A stretch of 64,000 nt of DNA. Source: JBGPEQ01 sp050180895. Lineage in GTDB: Bacteria; Pseudomonadota; Alphaproteobacteria; Dongiales; Dongiaceae. The position numbers and the translations under genes are program-made. How positions within the stretch are numbered: the first letter of the stretch is position 1; each line of letters begins with the position of its first letter. A model generated the notes under the pieces. That model saw only the letters and a program-made list of their open reading frames with translations. It did not search any database and had not been told where the DNA came from. The stretch lies in contig JBFXDS010000008.1 in NCBI GenBank assembly GCA_050180895.1, positions 62,001-126,000 on the forward strand, read 5' to 3'. This document shows positions 1-7,505 of the stretch, one piece after another.

Positions 1-709
1 GGAATAAAGCGGCGAGCGCGTCATAGATCAGGAGACGGCCGGAAAGGCTGTCGCCGATGCCCAACAACTCCTTCAACACCTCGGTTGCCTGCAGCGAACC
101 GACCGTGCCGGCAAGCGCTCCCAGGATTCCGGCCTGTTCGCAGCGCGGAATGAGGTCGTCTGGCGGCCGTTCCGGGAACAGGCAGCGATAGCAGGGATGC
201 GACTCGCCCAGATAGGCCTTGTAGGTCGAGATCTGGGCGTCGAAGCGGAGCAGGGCGGCGGAAACCAACGGCTTGTGCAGCAAAAAGCAGGCGTCGTTCA
301 GCAAGAACCGGGTGGTGAAGTTGTCGCTTCCGTCGGCCACCAGATCATAGTCCGGAATGATCGACTTGGCGTTCTCGGCCGTGAGGCGGGCCTGGATCGG
401 GACGACCCGCACGTCTGGATTGATCTGTGCCAGCATGGCGGCCGCACTTACCACTTTGGGCAGGGCGAGCCGGTCGGTGGTGTGGATCACTTGCCGCTGC
501 AGGTTGGACAGCTCGACGACGTCGTCGTCAATGACTCCGAGGGTGCCGACCCCGGCTGCTGCCAGATAGAGCAGTAGCGGCGCGCCCAGCCCGCCGGCCC
601 CGACGATCAAGACCCGAGACGCGAGCAAACGCGCCTGGCCCTCCTCGCCGACCTCGTCGAGGATCAGATGGCGCGCATAGCGTTCGAATTGAGCGTCGGT
701 GAAGTCCAC
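1..709 (-). CDS. moeB: Molybdopterin-synthase adenylyltransferase MoeB (partial)
   Basis: E1-like enzyme of the ThiF/MoeB/HesA family. MoeB adenylates the C-terminal glycine of the sulfur carrier MoaD in molybdenum cofactor synthesis. The C-terminal end runs off the left edge; about 236 residues are visible. They show the nucleotide-binding motif GAGGLGAP near residue 37, the VELSNLQRQ segment that follows the acidic strand, and one zinc CxxC pair (CYRC) near residue 172. I take the GTG at 709 as start, five bases after the dut stop, because it gives the usual short lead before RYARHLIL. It is the last visible gene of the run coaBC-dut-moeB. A ThiF-like sulfur-carrier activator is the alternative, since the rest of the protein cannot be seen. 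Confidence 0.9.
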   Translation of the reverse strand, partial: MDFTDAQFERYARHLILDEVGEEGQARLLASRVLIVGAGGLGAPLLLYLAAAGVGTLGVIDDDVVELSNLQRQVIHTTDRLALPKVVSAAAMLAQINPDVRVVPIQARLTAENAKSIIPDYDLVADGSDNFTTRFLLNDACFLLHKPLVSAALLRFDAQISTYKAYLGESHPCYRCLFPERPPDDLIPRCEQAGILGALAGTVGSLQATEVLKELLGIGDSLSGRLLIYDALAALF

Positions 710-714
710 GTCCG

Positions 715-1188
715 TCAGCCTGCGGATCCGATCGATGTCCCGGTCGAGCCGAAACCGCCGGTGGCGCGCTCGCTCGACGGCAGACGCTCGGTCACGGCCC
801 AGGTCGCCCGGACGAGCGGGGCGATCACCAGCTGCGCAATGCGATCGCCCCGCTGCACCCTGTAGGAATCCTCGCCCAGATTCACCAGAATTACACCAAT
901 CTCGCCGCGATAGTCGGAATCGATCGTGCCGGGGCTGTTGAGGACGGTGATGCCGGACTTGAGGGCCAATCCGGACCGGGGCCGCACCTGCGCCTCGAGG
1001 TCCGGCGGCAAAGCAATGGCGATACCGGTCGGAACCAGGGCGCGACCGCCGGGCACCAGCACCAGGTCTGTCGACAGCGCGGCAACAAGATCCAGGCCGG
1101 CCGCATGCGGCGACGCATAGCTGGGCAGGGGCAGGCCCTCGGCATGTGGCAGGCGCAGCACGGGAATGATGACGCGATTGAAGGTCAA
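715..1188 (-). CDS. dut: dUTP diphosphatase (dUTPase)
   Basis: Hydrolyses dUTP to dUMP and pyrophosphate, keeping uracil out of DNA and feeding dTMP synthesis; the family acts as a cytosolic trimer. At 157 aa it has normal length. All five family motifs are visible in order: AGLDLVAAL (about residue 30), PRSGLALKSG (about 70), GTIDSDYRGEIGV (about 87), RGDRIAQLVI (about 113) and the C-terminal ATGGFGSTG loop that closes over the substrate. Its ATG overlaps the coaBC stop as ATGA, so the two genes are translationally coupled, and moeB follows after five bases. Confidence 0.97.
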   Translation of the reverse strand: MTFNRVIIPVLRLPHAEGLPLPSYASPHAAGLDLVAALSTDLVLVPGGRALVPTGIAIALPPDLEAQVRPRSGLALKSGITVLNSPGTIDSDYRGEIGVILVNLGEDSYRVQRGDRIAQLVIAPLVRATWAVTERLPSSERATGGFGSTGTSIGSAG

Positions 1189-2387
1189 GCCAGCGCCGCG
1201 AAATGCTGGACGACCCGGTCGGCAAGGCGCTCGGCGACCTCGACTTTCGAAAGCCTGGGCCAGTGCTCGACGCCGTCTGCGGAGATCATGTGGACTGTGT
1301 TCTCTCCGCCGCCGAACGTGCCGCTCTGCGGCGACACGTCATTGGCGACGATCCAGTCACAGCCCTTGGCGGCCCTCTTGGCGGTCGCGTTCTCGACGAT
1401 CCGGTTCGTCTCGGCCGCAAAGCCGACAACAAGTTGCGGCCGTGCGTTACCGGCCGAGGCTAGCGCAGCCAGGATATCGGGATTGGGTGCCAATTCGATG
1501 GACGGCGGTTTGCCCTTGTCCTTCTTGAGTTTCTGCGGTGCCGGATTGGCGGTTCTCCAATCCGCGACGGCAGCGGCACAGATGGCGACATCGACCGGCA
1601 AGGCGGCATGGCATGTCTCGAACATCTGCTGCGCCGTCTCGACATGGTGAACGGTCACGCCCGGCGGGTCCGGCTCGGCCGTCGGCCCCGAGACCAGGAC
1701 CGTTTGAGCGCCTCGCCGCGCCAGGGCCGCGGCAATGGCATGTCCCTGGCGCCCGGACGAGCGGTTGCCGATGAAGCGCACGGGATCGATCGGTTCGTGC
1801 GTTGGGCCGCTGGTCACCAGAGCGCGCCGCCCGCGCAGCGGCCCGCCCCCCAGTTGGACCTCGATCGCTGCCAGGATATCCGCCGGTTCGGCCATTCGGC
1901 CGAGGCCGAACTCGCCGCAGGCCATGGGACCTTCGGTCGGGCCAACGCTGTGCACGCCGCGGCTCGCCAGCAACGCCAGGTTGGCCTGGGTTGCCGCGTG
2001 ATGCCACATGCGCACGTTCATGGCCGGGGCAACGAGGACCGGCTTGTCGGTGGCCAGCAGGGTGGCGGTGGCGAGATCGTCGGCCATCCCATGCGCCATC
2101 TTGGCCAGAAGATCGGCGCTTGCCGGGGCCACGACCACGAGGTCTGCCTCGCGCGTCAAGCGGATGTGACCCATCTCGCTCTCGTCGGTCAGCGAGAAGA
2201 GGTCCGTGTAGACCTTGTTTTCACTGAGGGAAGCCAGCGAGAGGGGGGTGACAAACTGTGCCCCGCCGGCGGTCAGAATGCAGCGGACGACCGCGCCGCG
2301 CTCCCGCAGGCGGCGGATGAGTTCGAGCGACTTATAGCCGGCGATTCCGCCGGACACGATGAGCAAAAGGCGCTTGCCAGCCAGCAT
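1185..2387 (-). CDS. coaBC: Bifunctional phosphopantothenoylcysteine decarboxylase / phosphopantothenate-cysteine ligase
   Basis: Carries out two steps of coenzyme A synthesis. The N-terminal flavoprotein half (CoaC) shows SGGIAGYKSLELIRRL at the start, the PAMNVRMW loop near residue 127, and the cysteine-bearing segment GPMACGEFGLGRMAEP. The C-terminal half (CoaB) begins at VTSGPTHEPIDPVRFI near residue 187 and carries the NRSSGRQG motif. The reading frame is open upstream to 2531, but I start at the ATG at 2387 (MLAGKRLLL), which gives a normal 400 aa; the upstream codons look non-coding. It is coupled to dut by a 4-base overlap. The CysH gene and its riboswitch diverge from it. Confidence 0.95.
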   Translation of the reverse strand: MLAGKRLLLIVSGGIAGYKSLELIRRLRERGAVVRCILTAGGAQFVTPLSLASLSENKVYTDLFSLTDESEMGHIRLTREADLVVVAPASADLLAKMAHGMADDLATATLLATDKPVLVAPAMNVRMWHHAATQANLALLASRGVHSVGPTEGPMACGEFGLGRMAEPADILAAIEVQLGGGPLRGRRALVTSGPTHEPIDPVRFIGNRSSGRQGHAIAAALARRGAQTVLVSGPTAEPDPPGVTVHHVETAQQMFETCHAALPVDVAICAAAVADWRTANPAPQKLKKDKGKPPSIELAPNPDILAALASAGNARPQLVVGFAAETNRIVENATAKRAAKGCDWIVANDVSPQSGTFGGGENTVHMISADGVEHWPRLSKVEVAERLADRVVQHFAALA

Positions 2388-2495
2388 GCGGCGAATACTA
2401 CCTGCTTTCCATGTCCAAAGGCTAGGCGCCGCCGGGCCGCGTTGTCGAATGGGTCCGACTCCTGCAATGATTGAACGTTTGGTGTCATTTCGAAG

Positions 2496-2590
2496 TTGAC
2501 AACAGCATGAATCGTGTGTTTTTCTACACATCTAGCGCCGATTTGAGCATCCAGCTTGCGGGCGCTTAACAAATGCAGCTAAAGCGGCGA
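2496..2590 (+). promoter_or_regulatory. SAM-II riboswitch upstream of cysH, with candidate -35 box
   Basis: The aptamer spans about 2534-2590. Stem P1 is AGCGCC (2534-2539) pairing perfectly with GGCGCT (2561-2566). The loop carries the conserved GATTTG (2540-2545) and GCTTGCG (2554-2560). The 3' strand carries AACAAAT (2568-2574), whose A residues would form the base triples with the U-run, and the invariant GCTAAA (2578-2583). This is the layout of the SAM-II (metA-motif) class of alphaproteobacteria, which binds S-adenosylmethionine and represses sulfur and methionine genes. The pseudoknot P2 pairing is weaker than in the second copy at 61370. A TTGACA hexamer at 2496-2501 could be the -35 element, but I see no convincing -10 at normal spacing. 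The next plus-strand gene of known function is cysH. Confidence 0.85.
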
Positions 2591-2594
2591 CGTG

Positions 2595-2634
2595 ACCCGT
2601 CCCAGCCAACGCTGCGACGGGTTTTTGGTTTTGG
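2595..2634 (+). terminator. Intrinsic terminator, likely SAM-II expression platform
   Basis: ACCCGTC (2595-2601) pairs with GACGGGT (2616-2622) around a 14-base loop and is followed by a T-rich tail (GTTTTTGGTTTT). It lies four bases after the aptamer core, where a ligand-controlled terminator is expected. That SAM binding favours termination here is inference. Confidence 0.75.
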
Positions 2635-2657
2635 TCTGGTCCGGCCGCTGAAACGGA

Positions 2658-2710
2658 CCCGCGGGATTTGATTGGGCAGCTTGCGACCGCGTCACCCTTC
2701 GCTAAAGCGC
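2658..2710 (+). promoter_or_regulatory. Possible degenerate second SAM-II-like element
   Basis: Downstream of the terminator several SAM-II hallmarks recur in order. There is a stem CGCGG (2660-2664) with CCGCG (2687-2691), GATTTG at 2665-2670, GCTTGCG at 2679-2685 and GCTAAAG at 2701-2707. The A-rich AACAAAT strand is missing and is replaced by TCACCCTTC, so SAM binding as in the normal fold is doubtful. It may be a decayed tandem copy. A hairpin CACGGATGCGCTCCGTG follows at 2711-2727 without a T-run. Confidence 0.35.
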
Positions 2711-2759
2711 CACGGATGCGCTCCGTGGGCCCGACAACCTTGGCCGAGGAGTGCGTCGA

Positions 2760-2930
2760 ATGCTCAATCCATCGATCCAATGCCCGGATCCAGCCGGCGA
2801 GACTGACGAGCAAAGCATCGGTGCTGCCGATGTGGCCGCAGCTCGAACGACGGAGGTCGAACTTCAGCCGGCAGCGCAGACGGGCGATGACAGCATCTCG
2901 CCGGTCTGCGCCGCTCGCTGGGCCTATTGA
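2760..2930 (+). CDS. Small ORF in the cysH leader (56 aa, unknown)
   Basis: A 56-codon frame starts with ATG at 2760, has GAGGAG eight bases upstream, and ends with TGA at 2928-2930, 31 bases before the cysH ATG. The predicted peptide is acidic and Ala/Thr-rich with two cysteines (MLNPSIQCPDP at the start, VCAARWAY at the end). It has no signal peptide or motif I recognise. It could be a small protein made with CysH, a leader peptide, or a chance frame. The good ribosome site is the main support. Confidence 0.35.
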   Translation: MLNPSIQCPDPAGETDEQSIGAADVAAARTTEVELQPAAQTGDDSISPVCAARWAY

Positions 2931-2961
2931 TCCCGTCTCCCGACCAGTCGGACATATCATC

Positions 2962-3798
2962 ATGTCGGGTGGCGAGACGGCAATCGTCGGCGCGTCGGCG
3001 CGTCCCGACGCGGAAGGATCCGAAGCAAGGATCGCGTGCTTACAACAGCATTATGGGCATCTGGCGGCCGAGCCGTTGCTGCGGGCGATGCTCAGACTCG
3101 AATTTCGCAGCCGTATTGCCGTTGTCTCGTCCTTCGGAGCGGAGTCCGCCCTCATCCTGGCTTTGGTCGCAGAGATCGACCCGAACACGCCGGTGATCTT
3201 CCTGGATACGGGCAAGCATTTTCCCGAGACCATCGCGTATCGAGATCGGCTCGCGGCACATCTGGGCCTTACCGACGTCCGATGGGTTCAACCGCCGGCT
3301 GCGGCATTGGCGTCAACAGATCCCGATGGTCGGCTGTGGGAGAGGAATCCCGATGCGTGCTGCCATCTCCGCAAGGTGCTGCCGTTAGAGCGGGCGCTGG
3401 CCGGCATGGATGCATGGATCACCGGCCGCAAGCGCTTTCAGAGCGGACAGCGCGCCGACCTCCAGACCATAGAAGCCATCGATTCGCGCTTCAAGATCAA
3501 TCCGCTGGCGAAATGGTCCCTGGCGCAGGTAGCCGCGGAATTCCGGGCCAGAGATCTTCCACGGCATCCGTTGGTGGCGCAGGGCTACCTGTCGATCGGC
3601 TGCGCCCCCTGCACGTCCCGCGTGGAGAATGACGTGCCAACGCGTGCCGGCCGCTGGGCGGGTACGAACAAGACGGAATGCGGCATCCACCGTGCCCCCT
3701 GGGCACGCGCGGAAACGAGTCGCAGAGATCCACACGCTCGTAACCCGGCGTCCCCCTGCTCCGCCCCCTCAAAGACCGGCCAGCAGGGCGAAGGCTAG
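2962..3798 (+). CDS. cysH: Assimilatory adenylylsulfate/phosphoadenylylsulfate reductase
   Basis: Reduces activated sulfate (APS or PAPS) to sulfite with thioredoxin or glutaredoxin as donor, in the cytosol. The 278-aa protein has the PP-loop-like SSFGAESALIL near residue 56 and the C-terminal ECGIH whose cysteine (about residue 240) carries the thiosulfonate intermediate. It also has paired cysteines CC (133-134) and CxxC (214-217), the four ligands of the [4Fe-4S] cluster that marks the APS-reductase type. I start at the ATG at 2962; a longer frame is open to 2668 but runs through the riboswitch leader. The last 34 codons after ECGIH are low in family character and overlap the ubiB 3' end. 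Upstream lies a SAM-II riboswitch with terminator, so repression by SAM is likely. Confidence 0.93.
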   Translation: MSGGETAIVGASARPDAEGSEARIACLQQHYGHLAAEPLLRAMLRLEFRSRIAVVSSFGAESALILALVAEIDPNTPVIFLDTGKHFPETIAYRDRLAAHLGLTDVRWVQPPAAALASTDPDGRLWERNPDACCHLRKVLPLERALAGMDAWITGRKRFQSGQRADLQTIEAIDSRFKINPLAKWSLAQVAAEFRARDLPRHPLVAQGYLSIGCAPCTSRVENDVPTRAGRWAGTNKTECGIHRAPWARAETSRRDPHARNPASPCSAPSKTGQQGEG

Positions 3799-5346
3799 GA
3801 CGGCGATGGCGACCGAGAGAATCACCAGCCAGCGTCCGGTCATATCCTGTCGCCGGCCGAGGTCTGCGATGGTGTCGGCGTTGGGCCATGCGCCGCGATC
3901 CGCCAACCGCGCCGCCATCCTGTCCAGGTTCGAAAACAGTGTCGGGAGGTGTTCCGCGGTGTGCAGGAGGTCGTCGGCGGCATTGCGGATTCGGGCTTCC
4001 GGACCCCGATTCTCGCGCATCCAGCTTTCGATCAAGGGCTGCGCCAATGTCCAGATGTTGAGATCGGGATTGAGCCGGCGGCTGACGCCCTCGGCCATCA
4101 GCATGTTCTTCTGCAGCAGCAGCAGCTGGGGCTGAACCTCCATATCGAACGCCTCGCCGATCTGGAACAGTTGGCCCAGGACCCGGGCAAACGAGATCTG
4201 ATTGAGCGGTCGGCCAAAGATCGGCTCGCCGATCGAACGGCAGGCCTGGGCGAAAGTCTCGATCGGCTGCGAGGCGGGCACGTAGCCGGCCGCGAAATGC
4301 ACTTCGGCGACGCGCCGGTAATCGCGTTCGATGAAGGCGAGCAGCATGTCTGCCAAGTAGTAGCGCGTCTTGCGGTCCAAGCGCCCCATGATGCCGAAAT
4401 CGACGGCCCCGATGTTGCCGTCCGGTGCCACGAACATGTTGCCGGGATGCTGATCGGCGTGGAAATAGCCGTCGCGAAACACCTGCTTGAAGAAAATGGC
4501 GGCTGCCTTGGCGAGCACCAGATCGATGTCATGACCCGCGGCGACCAGGGCTCCCCGATCGTCCATCGGAATCCCGGTCAGGCGTTCCTGCGTCATCACG
4601 CGGCGGGCCGTGCGTTGCCAGTCGATGGCCGGAACGTGGTAGGTCGGATCGCCGGCGAAGTTTTCCGCCAGTTCCGCGGCAGCAGCGGCCTCGAGCCTCA
4701 GATCCATTTCCATGCGGACCGTTTCGGCGAAGGTCTCGACGACCTCGACGGGCTTTAGTCGGCGCAGCTTGGGTTGTGTACGCTCGACCAGGCGGGCCAG
4801 CCAGCGCATCAGGTCGATATCCCGGGCAAAAGCCCGCTCGATTCCTGGGCGCAGCACCTTCACTGCGACCTGGGCGGCCTCGGTGCCGACATCCTGCGCC
4901 ACCGTTGCATAGTGGACCTGCGCGATCGATGCCGCCGAGATGGGCGTGTCGTCGAACTCGACGAACAGCTCGTCGATGCGAGCTCCGAGCTCGAGCTCGA
5001 TCGTCTGCCGGGCGGCCGTGGCCGAAAACGGCTCCAGACGGTCCTGCAGCAGCGAGAGGTCTGCGGCAATATCCTCGCCGAGCAGATCCGCGCGCGTTGA
5101 AAGCATCTGCCCGAATTTGATGAAGGCCGGCCCCAACTCGAAGAGTGCGGCGGCCAGACGCTGTCCGGGGCGACTCGCAGTCCCGATCCGGAGGCGCGGG
5201 CGGGTCAACAATCGGGCGAAACGCAGGATCGCCGGCGCGAGGCCGGAACCTTCGAGGATCGGCTGCAGGGATTCGAGCGCCCCATGACGCTGAAGCGTGC
5301 GGGCAATCGTCAACAGGCGAAGAATATTGCGCAGCACCCGGGACAT
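3769..5346 (-). CDS. ubiB: Ubiquinone biosynthesis protein UbiB (ABC1/ADCK kinase-like)
   Basis: Atypical protein-kinase-like ATPase needed for ubiquinone synthesis and lipid handling at the inner membrane. The family marker KxGQ is seen as IKFGQMLSTRADLLG in the N-terminal third, followed by AQVAVKVLRPG (nucleotide-binding lysine), the HADQHPGNMF loop and DFGIMGRLD. A hydrophobic helix (WLVILSVAIAVLAFALLAGL) closes the protein. I start at the ATG at 5346 (MSRVLRN), 10 bases after the ubiE stop, giving 525 aa; a start at 5394 would overlap ubiE. It is co-directional with ubiE. Its end overlaps the convergent cysH by 30 bases. Confidence 0.95.
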   Translation of the reverse strand: MSRVLRNILRLLTIARTLQRHGALESLQPILEGSGLAPAILRFARLLTRPRLRIGTASRPGQRLAAALFELGPAFIKFGQMLSTRADLLGEDIAADLSLLQDRLEPFSATAARQTIELELGARIDELFVEFDDTPISAASIAQVHYATVAQDVGTEAAQVAVKVLRPGIERAFARDIDLMRWLARLVERTQPKLRRLKPVEVVETFAETVRMEMDLRLEAAAAAELAENFAGDPTYHVPAIDWQRTARRVMTQERLTGIPMDDRGALVAAGHDIDLVLAKAAAIFFKQVFRDGYFHADQHPGNMFVAPDGNIGAVDFGIMGRLDRKTRYYLADMLLAFIERDYRRVAEVHFAAGYVPASQPIETFAQACRSIGEPIFGRPLNQISFARVLGQLFQIGEAFDMEVQPQLLLLQKNMLMAEGVSRRLNPDLNIWTLAQPLIESWMRENRGPEARIRNAADDLLHTAEHLPTLFSNLDRMAARLADRGAWPNADTIADLGRRQDMTGRWLVILSVAIAVLAFALLAGL

Positions 5347-5356
5347 CGCTCGGTGA

Positions 5357-6145
5357 TCAGAGGCGCCAAGCCGAATGAAGTGCGGCGATGCCACCGGTAA
5401 GGTCGCGGACTGCGGCGTGAGCGAAGCCGGCGAGCGCGAGTCGCCGTGCGAGCTCTTCCTTCTTGTGGAAGCGCCTGATGCTTTCTACTAGGTATTGATA
5501 GGCGGTGCGATCTTGTGCCACGATTTCGCCGAGCGCCGGCAGTATCCGGAAAGAATAGAGATCATAGAGTCGGTCAAGTATTGGCAGCGCGACGTGGCTG
5601 AACTCCAGGCATAGAAACCGCCCACCCGGCCTGAGGACGCGATGCGCTTCGCTCAGCGCGTCGTCAATGTGAGTGAGGTTGCGCAGCCCGAAGGCGATCG
5701 TGTAGACGTCGAAAGTCCGGTCGGCGAAGGGCAGGCGTTCGGCATCTCCGTTGATCCATTCAATGCCGTGAAAAATGCCCCGATCCAGGGCGCGGTCGCG
5801 GCCGATGGCCAGCATCGCCGACGTCAGGTCGCAGACGGCGATCCGTGTGTCGCCGAGGGGACCTGCGGCCTCGATGCGGTCGAAGATGCGAAATGCGACG
5901 TCGCCGGTTCCTCCTGCGACGTCCAGGAACAGCTGTCCTGCGCGCGGCCGCAGCCAATCGACCATCGTCCGCTTCCACAATCGATGAATTCCGCCTGACA
6001 TCAGGTCGTTCATGAGGTCGTAGCGTCCGGCCACGCTTTCGAACACGCCGCGCACGAGCGAGGGTTTTTCGCCGGTGGCGACGGTGCGGAACCCGAAGTC
6101 GACGGTATCTCGGTCGGCGGAACCAGGCGGGTCTGATGGGGCCAT
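5357..6145 (-). CDS. ubiE: Bifunctional demethylmenaquinone/2-methoxy-6-polyprenyl-1,4-benzoquinol methylase
   Basis: SAM-dependent C-methyltransferase of ubiquinone (and menaquinone) synthesis. The protein shows the family start FGFRTVATGEKPSLVRGVFESVAGRYDLMNDLMSGG, read here only by its key parts VFESVA and YDLMNDLMS, then the SAM-binding DVAGGTGDVAFRI near residue 75, GDAERLPF and AFGLRNLTH. The start is ATG at 6145; an ATG at 6157 is also possible. It diverges from mutM with under 75 bases between starts, so the promoters must overlap. ubiB follows directly. Confidence 0.96.
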   Translation of the reverse strand: MAPSDPPGSADRDTVDFGFRTVATGEKPSLVRGVFESVAGRYDLMNDLMSGGIHRLWKRTMVDWLRPRAGQLFLDVAGGTGDVAFRIFDRIEAAGPLGDTRIAVCDLTSAMLAIGRDRALDRGIFHGIEWINGDAERLPFADRTFDVYTIAFGLRNLTHIDDALSEAHRVLRPGGRFLCLEFSHVALPILDRLYDLYSFRILPALGEIVAQDRTAYQYLVESIRRFHKKEELARRLALAGFAHAAVRDLTGGIAALHSAWRL

Positions 6146-6215
6146 GAGGCGCAACATAGCGTCTGCGCCTGTGACGCGCTACGCTGGGGCGTGCCCTCAT
6201 GCGGAAGTCGATATC

Positions 6216-7058
6216 GTGCCGGAACTCCCTGAAGTAGAAACAGTCTGCCGCGGCCTCGCGGCCACGCTCGAAGGGCGCCGCCTGCGTCGTGTCATCCAGC
6301 GGCGACCCGATCTGCGGTTTCCGTTGCCGGCTCGATTTGCCGATCGGCTGCGGGGACGCCGAATCGATCGGGTATATCGGCGCGCGAAATTCATCCTGAT
6401 TCACCTGGACGACGACAACGTGATACTGGCGCACCTCGGCATGTCCGGCCGCATGGTGGTTGGGGCGGCGCCCGTGGCCGAGTTTGACCTCCACGACCAC
6501 GTCATCTTCGAGACCGACAATGGGACGGCGATCCGCTTCAACGATGCCCGGCGCTTCGGCTTCATGCATCTGGTGGAGGCCGGTGCGCTTGACCGCCACC
6601 CCTTGCTGTCTGCGCTGGGGCCTGAGCCGCTCGGCAACAATTTCAATGGGCCGGTGCTGGCCGCCGCTCTCAAGGGCAAGAAGACGCCGATCAAGGCGGC
6701 GATCGTCGATCAGCGTGTCGTTGCCGGTATCGGCAACATCTATGCCTCGGAGAGCCTGTTCCACGCCGGCATCTCGCCGCGCCGGATTGCGCGTACGGTG
6801 CAAGGCGAGCGGGCCGAGCGGCTTGCGGCGGCGATCAAGCGCGTGCTGGAGGATGCGATTGCGGCCGGAGGCTCCTCCTTGCGCGACTTCGTCCGGACGA
6901 ATGGAGAGCTCGGGTACTTCCAGCATCACTGGGCGGTCTATGAGCGCGAAGGACAATCCTGTCCGGGCTGCAGGTGCGATGCGTCGACGGCCGGCGGCAT
7001 TCGCCGCATCGTGCAATCCGGCCGTTCGACTTTCTATTGTCCCAATCGACAGCGCTGA
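6216..7058 (+). CDS. mutM: Formamidopyrimidine-DNA glycosylase (Fpg/MutM)
   Basis: Bifunctional glycosylase/AP lyase that removes 8-oxoguanine. The GTG at 6216 is the right start because the next codons are PELPEVETV, and the N-terminal proline is the catalytic nucleophile. The 280-aa protein has the conserved lysine loop (GKKTPIKAAIVDQ) and the helix-two-turn-helix AGIGNIYASE. The C-terminal zinc finger is unusual: it has CPGC and then STFYCPNRQR, so the fourth cysteine of the usual CxxC-CxxC set is absent (CPNR instead of CPRC), though a spare cysteine sits at CRCD. Confidence 0.95.
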   Translation: MPELPEVETVCRGLAATLEGRRLRRVIQRRPDLRFPLPARFADRLRGRRIDRVYRRAKFILIHLDDDNVILAHLGMSGRMVVGAAPVAEFDLHDHVIFETDNGTAIRFNDARRFGFMHLVEAGALDRHPLLSALGPEPLGNNFNGPVLAAALKGKKTPIKAAIVDQRVVAGIGNIYASESLFHAGISPRRIARTVQGERAERLAAAIKRVLEDAIAAGGSSLRDFVRTNGELGYFQHHWAVYEREGQSCPGCRCDASTAGGIRRIVQSGRSTFYCPNRQR

Positions 7059-7073
7059 GGTAGATACGCGGCC

Positions 7074-7466
7074 ATGCAACATCTGAGGATTTGCCGGCGG
7101 AAGTTCTTGCGCGCGAGCCTGACGGCTAGTCTCGCAAGCCTTGCGGCAATGGTTGCCATTGCTGCCGCGGATGCGGCCGACGGATTCCTCTCACGACTGG
7201 AGGATCTGCCTCTTGTACCCGGTCTTGCGGAGGACACCAGTACAGGTGTCAGCTTTGATACGGCCGGCGGTCGCATCGTCGAAGCATTTGCCCGCGGCGA
7301 TCTGACGAGACACCAGGTGCTCGACTTCTATCGCGAGACACTTCCCCAACTTGGCTGGACGCCCGAGAGCGAGACGGAGTTTCGCCGAGGTGGTGAGCGC
7401 CTGCGCCTCGAGCTGATACAAGATGCACAGGGACTGATCGTTCACTATTCGCTGTCGCCGCAATAG
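7074..7466 (+). CDS. Small exported protein of unknown function
   Basis: 130 aa, beginning 15 bases after mutM and therefore probably co-transcribed. The N-terminus (CRRKFLRASLTASLASLAAMVAIAAADA) reads as a signal peptide with a basic n-region and a likely cleavage site near residue 35; it is quoted here only as a landmark of basic then hydrophobic residues. The mature part (about 95 residues) alternates charged and hydrophobic residues, with VLDFYRETLPQLGW near the middle and RLRLELIQDAQGLIVHYSL at the end, as in small alpha/beta folds. No catalytic motif is apparent. The spacing suggests a conserved mutM neighbour. Confidence 0.75.
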   Translation: MQHLRICRRKFLRASLTASLASLAAMVAIAAADAADGFLSRLEDLPLVPGLAEDTSTGVSFDTAGGRIVEAFARGDLTRHQVLDFYRETLPQLGWTPESETEFRRGGERLRLELIQDAQGLIVHYSLSPQ

Positions 7467-7505
7467 AACGGCGCTTTCCTCAAATCCGGAACAATAGGTT
7501 GTGCC

